Source of the DNA: Flavipsychrobacter stenotrophus
GTDB taxonomy: Bacteria > Bacteroidota > Bacteroidia > Chitinophagales > Chitinophagaceae
Assembly (NCBI GenBank): GCA_947379685.1
Contig: CANCOG010000001.1
Span: forward strand, 1 to 37,784
Length of the DNA stretch: 37,784 bases
Direction: 5' to 3'
Below the pieces are notes generated by a model that saw only the letters and a program-made list of their open reading frames with translations, searched no databases and was not told the DNA's origin. Positions 34,262 through 37,784 of the stretch are shown here, one piece after another. Positions within the stretch are counted from its first letter, which is position 1. Each line of letters opens with the position of its first letter. The position numbers and the translations under genes are program-made.

Positions 34262-35104
34262 ATGAATATTCGTAATAATTTTGGTCTGTTATGGATTGGC
34301 GCTTTCTGCCTTTTCTCCTGTAAGGATATGGCCAGGAAAAACCACGGACCCATTAGGCTCGGTGATACTTCCACAATTGTAACCGAAAAAGACCCGCAAA
34401 AATTACAAGACCTTGTCAGGGACCTCAACCCGGTAATTCCTTCTGCTGTTCCGGTTGATACCCCGAAGCCCGTAGCCAAACAAACACCAGCCGATACTGC
34501 AAAAAAAGCAACTGTTACTGCTGCACAACCTGCCGCCCCAGCCCCATTGCCTTCCGGTCCCGGCCTGAAAGCTGAATTTAAAGAACTCACTGTCGTGATA
34601 CCCAACCTGGCCGCAAAACTTTCAGGATCAGGAAACCTGCAAAAAGCAAACGGTGCGGTCTATACCTGGACCAGCGGCAACATTGTCGGCAACGTTTTGC
34701 ACACAACAGGCAACGTTACCAAGGTAGCCCAGCGTTACCAAAGCATTGTAATATTGAAGACCAAGAGCGGCAACCTGCCCCTCGAAGAGCTAAGTGAAAC
34801 AACCCCATGGCAGTTGGTTAATGGTGGCAACAATGCCTACCCTGTTTCCGGCCTCAGAGACAACGAATTGAAATATGCTGACACCGATGCTGGTGACATT
34901 AAAGACGCAATATCCAAATCCTGCAGAACCCGTCACCTGAGCTCAAAGAAAAAGCAGGAATTCCTCAGTGCCCTCGGCAATGCCCGCACAGCCAACCAAC
35001 ATCCCCTGTTTGTCACACTCCGTTCTGTAATGTGGAAGATAGATGGCAAAGACCCCAGTGGCAAAATTTTCTCAAAGCAGATACGGATTGATATACCGTT
35101 GTAG
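34262..35104 (+). CDS. Hypothetical lipoprotein with Pro/Ala-rich linker
   Basis: 280 residues. The lipoprotein signal ends in LFSC (Cys20). A low-complexity Pro/Ala/Thr/Lys segment (about 57-100) precedes a globular region (about 100-280) of mixed strands with no catalytic motif I recognise. The segment AKLSGSGNLQKANGAVYTW reads like a beta-hairpin structural domain. The C-terminal part is basic, with KSCRTRHLSSKKKQEF. It could be a periplasmic surface lipoprotein on an extended tether. 99 bases after the kinase gene; a poor -7-like TACTTTCG lies at 34236-34243. Confidence 0.7.
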   Translation: MNIRNNFGLLWIGAFCLFSCKDMARKNHGPIRLGDTSTIVTEKDPQKLQDLVRDLNPVIPSAVPVDTPKPVAKQTPADTAKKATVTAAQPAAPAPLPSGPGLKAEFKELTVVIPNLAAKLSGSGNLQKANGAVYTWTSGNIVGNVLHTTGNVTKVAQRYQSIVILKTKSGNLPLEELSETTPWQLVNGGNNAYPVSGLRDNELKYADTDAGDIKDAISKSCRTRHLSSKKKQEFLSALGNARTANQHPLFVTLRSVMWKIDGKDPSGKIFSKQIRIDIPL

Positions 35105-35170
35105 GGTGACGCCCCACCTTTTTTCCCACGAAGGTTGAACAACAATTCATTACTCTTTACGCGCTCAGGT

Positions 35171-35178
35171 TAATTTTG
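35171..35178 (+). promoter_or_regulatory. -7 box before the ParB-like gene
   Basis: TAATTTTG matches TAnnTTTG, 22 bases before the TTG start at 35201. Its first three bases form the in-frame stop that closes the frame upstream. No strong -33 element is seen. Confidence 0.45.
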
Positions 35179-35200
35179 TTGTTTCAAAAACGAGACCATT

Positions 35201-35542
35201 TTGGAGGTTATCAGTGTAGCAACTATACAGCAATTTTTAAAAGAAGGACATTTTGAACTGGAGCCCTCCCAGAGGAGATTATGTTTGCCAATATTGAAGC
35301 GTATAATTGACAAGTTACAAAGAGGAGCCAGGTTCACTGCAATTCACGTAGCAGATGGCAAAATAGTAAATGGGCACCACCGTTACATCAGTTATACTTT
35401 TCTGAAATTACCTATAGAAATTACTAACTGGACCAAAAATCAAGGGCAAGAATCCATAACCTGGGATCAGGTGATAATTGATGAAGCCGATTGGGACACT
35501 CCTGAAGAAATCGAAGATCATGAGCGGACTTCCTTTCCGTAG
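35201..35542 (+). CDS. Small ParB-like (ParB/Srx fold) protein
   Basis: 113 residues, apparently from a TTG start; the frame has no ATG before the core and a stop at 35171. Residues about 44-75 read FTAIHVADGKIVNGHHRYISYTFLKLPIEI, matching the ParB/sulfiredoxin core 'DGxxxxGHHR...' with Gly58-His59-His60-Arg61 as the nucleotide/phosphate motif. There is no helix-turn-helix partner domain, and the C-terminus is acidic (DEADWDTPEEIEDHE). It is therefore a stand-alone core, not a chromosome-partition ParB. In other families this core is a CTPase, a nuclease or a kinase. The function here is unknown. A HAD-like gene follows 58 bases later. Confidence 0.65.
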   Translation: MEVISVATIQQFLKEGHFELEPSQRRLCLPILKRIIDKLQRGARFTAIHVADGKIVNGHHRYISYTFLKLPIEITNWTKNQGQESITWDQVIIDEADWDTPEEIEDHERTSFP

Positions 35543-35600
35543 GGTGTGTTAAAGTCTCATATGGCGCGTCCAATATTTAAAAATATCCTAACTTTACGGT

Positions 35601-36065
35601 GTGAAAATCTTGTTGGATATAGATGGTGTAATGGTTCCTGCAACCTCCTGGAAACCTGCAGAAACGCTTGCCGATGGCTTTGCTGCCTTCAGCAGGAATG
35701 CAGTTGTCCACCTGAACAGGATTATTGCTGAAACAGGGGCTTCGATTGTCCTCACTACCTCGCACAAGTCGAGTTTTAGCCTAAGCCAGTGGCTGGAAAT
35801 ATTTAGCGCAAGAGGCATTAATGTTGGGATTGAGCGGCTAGACGACAATGCTGACAACCTAAGCAGGAAAGAAGAAATCCTAAAATGGCTGGGAACCGGA
35901 ACAGAAGAAAGCTTCGTAATAATTGATGATGACAAGTCGTTAAATGGGCTATCCACAACCCTAAAAGAAAGACTTGTATTGACCAGCCCAATGGTTGGAC
36001 TTAATGAATATCATGCGGATGTTGCAATTCATATTCTTTTGAAAGAAACACATGAATTAGTGTAA
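35601..36065 (+). CDS. HAD-superfamily hydrolase-like protein (HAD/SAK type)
   Basis: 154 residues from a GTG start, with a stop codon three codons upstream. HAD motif I is ILLDIDGVMVP (Asp6, Asp8), motif II SIVLTTSHK (Thr52/53), and motif IV SFVIIDDDKS (Asp109-111); there is no large cap. The compact form resembles the HAD domain of Swiss-army-knife RNA repair-associated proteins, which may act on nucleic-acid 3'/5' phosphates, but the actual substrate is unknown. It lies downstream of the ParB-like gene on the same strand and may be cotranscribed. No terminator is seen after it. Confidence 0.75.
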   Translation: MKILLDIDGVMVPATSWKPAETLADGFAAFSRNAVVHLNRIIAETGASIVLTTSHKSSFSLSQWLEIFSARGINVGIERLDDNADNLSRKEEILKWLGTGTEESFVIIDDDKSLNGLSTTLKERLVLTSPMVGLNEYHADVAIHILLKETHELV

Positions 36066-36181
36066 ACAAGTCCTTTTTTATGAACAGGTTACTGAATTAG
36101 ATAGCCTAAATCCATCCATATGACATTCTAAAAACCTACCATAATAGTTGTAGGCCTTTGAATACATTGTAATTTACTCCC

Positions 36182-36628
36182 CTACATCTTCTCCACCCTC
36201 TTCTGATGCCTGCCACCTTCAAAGGCGGTAGCCAGAAAAGTGTTGGCCATTTGCTGGGCGAGCTCCAGGGAAACAAAGCGGGAAGGGAGACAAATGACAT
36301 TGGCATTGTTGTGCTGCCTGGCTAGGGCGGCCAGTTCGTCGGTCCAACAAAGGGCGGCACGTATGCCAGCGTGTTTATTGGCGGTCATGCAAACGCCGTT
36401 ACCACTACCACAAACAAGTATGCCTGCGGCTGCTTTTCCATCTTCCACCATAGTGGCTACGGGGTGCGCATAGTCTGGGTAATCGGTGCTATCCAAACTA
36501 TAAGTTCCCTTGTCTTCTACCTGCCATCCGGCGGCGATAAGTGCTGTCTTGATGGCTTCCTTGTATTCAAAACCGGCGTGGTCCGAACCAATTGCCAGTG
36601 GCAAAGCATGGTTAAATGTAGTCTGCAT
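36182..36628 (-). CDS. rpiB: Ribose 5-phosphate isomerase B
   Basis: 148 residues. Interconverts ribose 5-phosphate and ribulose 5-phosphate in the pentose phosphate pathway. LAIGSDHAGFEYK (11-23) carries the phosphate/sugar-binding Asp16-His17; the active-site Cys73 is in ILVCGSGNGVCMTANKHAGI (70-89); His106 in ARQHNNANV completes the site. Length matches the family. Its ATG is one base after the tatC stop, so it is the downstream gene of a two-gene unit. Confidence 0.93.
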   Translation of the reverse strand: MQTTFNHALPLAIGSDHAGFEYKEAIKTALIAAGWQVEDKGTYSLDSTDYPDYAHPVATMVEDGKAAAGILVCGSGNGVCMTANKHAGIRAALCWTDELAALARQHNNANVICLPSRFVSLELAQQMANTFLATAFEGGRHQKRVEKM

Positions 36629-36629
36629 A

Positions 36630-37484
36630 TTAGTCAGTGTTTTGCGATTGCTTTTTCAGTTTTGCTGTAATAGCACGTGCGCTGATGAATACGGATATTT
36701 CAAATAAAAGATACAATGGGAAGAACACCAGCAGGCAGCTGAACAGATCAGGCGGAGTAATGATTTCCGACAGCAAGAACAAGATCAGCACTGCATATTT
36801 ACGCTTGTCGCGCATAAAACCGGGGGTAAGTACACCAATCCGGGAAAGGAAGTACACGATCACCGGCAACTCAAACACAAGGCCAAGACCGAGTATCAGG
36901 TTGCTGATGGTATCGTAATAATTATCTATGGTAATGATATTCTTAAACTTAGGACTCAGTTGGTAGCCGCCAAAGAAGTTAATGGTGTAGGGTGCCAGGA
37001 TAAAATAAGCGAACAGCACTCCCATAAAAAACAACAGGGAACACCAGAAGACAATGCCGCGTGCATACCTTACTTCATCGGGTTTTAGGGCAGGCTTAAT
37101 GAATTTCCATAATTCCCATAAAACATAGGGAAACGACAGTATAAAACCCAGCATCATAGAAACAGACATCCCCATCATGAACTGACCTGTAACAGCAGTA
37201 TTCTGGAATTCCATTTTTATTTCACCCAGGCAAAAAGAATCATAATGAAAGAACCTGCCCAGCGCACAAAACCATTTGTAGGAAACGAAATCGTTATGAG
37301 CTGGCCCCAGAATCACCCGGTCAAATATCCACTCCACCTTGATAAACACCAGTATGGCCATGATTACGATCACGATCACCGAGCGTATAATATGCCAACG
37401 CAGCGCTTCCACGTGGTCGAGGAAACCCATTTCGGCTTCAGGATTGGTCTTTGTTTTATCCAGAATTGTTTTAAATACGCTCAC
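36630..37484 (-). CDS. tatC: Twin-arginine translocase subunit TatC
   Basis: 284 residues from a GTG start; the next in-frame ATG (18 codons later) would also leave the core intact. The hallmark MGFLDHVEALRWHIIRS precedes the first helix, and LGLVFELPVIVYFLSRIGVL contains the conserved Glu of the third or fourth helix. Six transmembrane helices are expected. It recognises folded Tat substrates; ActB at the other end of this window has such a signal. A periplasmic loop between helices 1 and 2 is enlarged (about residues 54-100), as in many Bacteroidota. rpiB follows after one base. Confidence 0.92.
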   Translation of the reverse strand: MSVFKTILDKTKTNPEAEMGFLDHVEALRWHIIRSVIVIVIMAILVFIKVEWIFDRVILGPAHNDFVSYKWFCALGRFFHYDSFCLGEIKMEFQNTAVTGQFMMGMSVSMMLGFILSFPYVLWELWKFIKPALKPDEVRYARGIVFWCSLLFFMGVLFAYFILAPYTINFFGGYQLSPKFKNIITIDNYYDTISNLILGLGLVFELPVIVYFLSRIGVLTPGFMRDKRKYAVLILFLLSEIITPPDLFSCLLVFFPLYLLFEISVFISARAITAKLKKQSQNTD

Positions 37485-37503
37485 ACTGTTATATTACGGG
37501 GTG

Positions 37504-37511
37504 CAAAGGTA
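37504..37511 (-). promoter_or_regulatory. -7 box for tatC-rpiB
   Basis: The minus strand reads TACCTTTG (TAnnTTTG), 19 bases before the GTG start. The -33 region is not convincing. Confidence 0.45.
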
Positions 37512-37564
37512 GGGTAATTGAAGTTATAGCCGTATGCAGGTGAATTATAAAATATGACTAAAAG

Positions 37565-37784
37565 CGCAATGCCTTAGAGTTTCGTTTTGAACTACAGGTT
37601 TCGCGCGAAGGCGCAAAGCCGCGGTTTCAACGAAACATCACAACCTATGCCTAAGAGCTATATTAAGACGCAAAGGCCAAATTACACTGTAACTTCTGAT
37701 CGATGTACCGGCCGTCACCTTAGCGTCTTTGCCCCTGCGAATGGGGGCCTGCTTGCTCAATAATATGTTCACTGCGTCTTAGCG
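37565..37784. repeat. Block of degenerate inverted repeats in the terminal spacer
   Basis: The 300 bases from 37485 to the window end contain no gene that I can see, apart from the tatC promoter. Inverted pairs include gtttcgttttgaac (37579-37592) with gtttcaacgaaac (37624-37636), and aagacgcaaagg (37665-37676) with ccttagcgtctt (37718-37729). Related words recur as gcgcaaag and gcgtcttagcg. It resembles a cluster of decayed palindromic intergenic repeats; whether they are mobile elements cannot be told from here. Confidence 0.45.

Noticed and set aside
35201..35542. Chromosome-partition ParB
   Set aside because: There is no helix-turn-helix domain, no parA neighbour and no parS-like site; only the small core motif is present.

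Overview
The window looks like chromosomal DNA from a Bacteroidota bacterium, probably of the Chitinophagaceae/Sphingobacteriales type. Four things point there: promoter -7 boxes of the Bacteroidota form TAnnTTTG upstream of many genes, two secreted proteins ending in type IX secretion (T9SS) sorting domains, a GldN-like protein, and an alternative complex III (ACIII) operon running into cytochrome c oxidase. GC content looks moderate by eye. No tRNA, rRNA, CRISPR array, transposase or phage gene was seen.

Layout. Positions 1-9336 (minus strand) hold actABCDEF followed by the start of coxB, which runs off the left edge. This is the quinol:cytochrome c/oxygen branch of a respiratory chain. At 9715-12445 (minus) lie a secreted GldN-like protein with an internal duplication and an orphan sensor kinase. 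At 12578-16434 (plus) lie an M14 metallopeptidase, a lipoprotein and a secreted alpha/beta hydrolase preceded by a tiny upstream ORF and a hairpin. Positions 16449-21251 are metabolic: lysA diverging from an aspartate aminotransferase, panE-like, and fbaB with a strong terminator. At 21492-23825 (minus) is a large T9SS-exported reprolysin-like protease. Positions 23971-27132 are housekeeping: tsaE, lspA, zapA, then convergent tsaC and a family 9 glycosyltransferase. At 27258-28878 there are three tandem DUF1573 paralogues, followed by a GEVED/T9SS surface protein. At 31190-34162 a stand-alone receiver, a membrane-tethered thioredoxin-like protein and a multi-pass PAS histidine kinase sit together. 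At 34262-36065 are a lipoprotein, a mini ParB-like protein and a HAD-like protein. At 36182-37484 (minus) tatC is followed by rpiB. The last 300 bases hold a block of degenerate inverted repeats and no gene.

How parts fit. The act-cox block is one energy-conserving module, and its ActB subunit carries a twin-arginine signal that would need the Tat pathway to which tatC at the right end belongs. The lipoproteins (ActE and two unknowns) need LspA, which is also here. TsaE and TsaC both serve tRNA t6A synthesis. The exported proteases, GEVED protein and GldN-like protein point to T9SS biology.

The items most worth a second look are the uORF/hairpin before the hydrolase, the palindrome overlapping a promoter at 11045-11077, the receiver/thioredoxin/kinase cluster, the DUF1573 triplet, the mini ParB-like plus HAD pair, the GldN-like duplication, and -7 boxes almost touching start codons. 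No clear-cut novel defence or mobile system was found.
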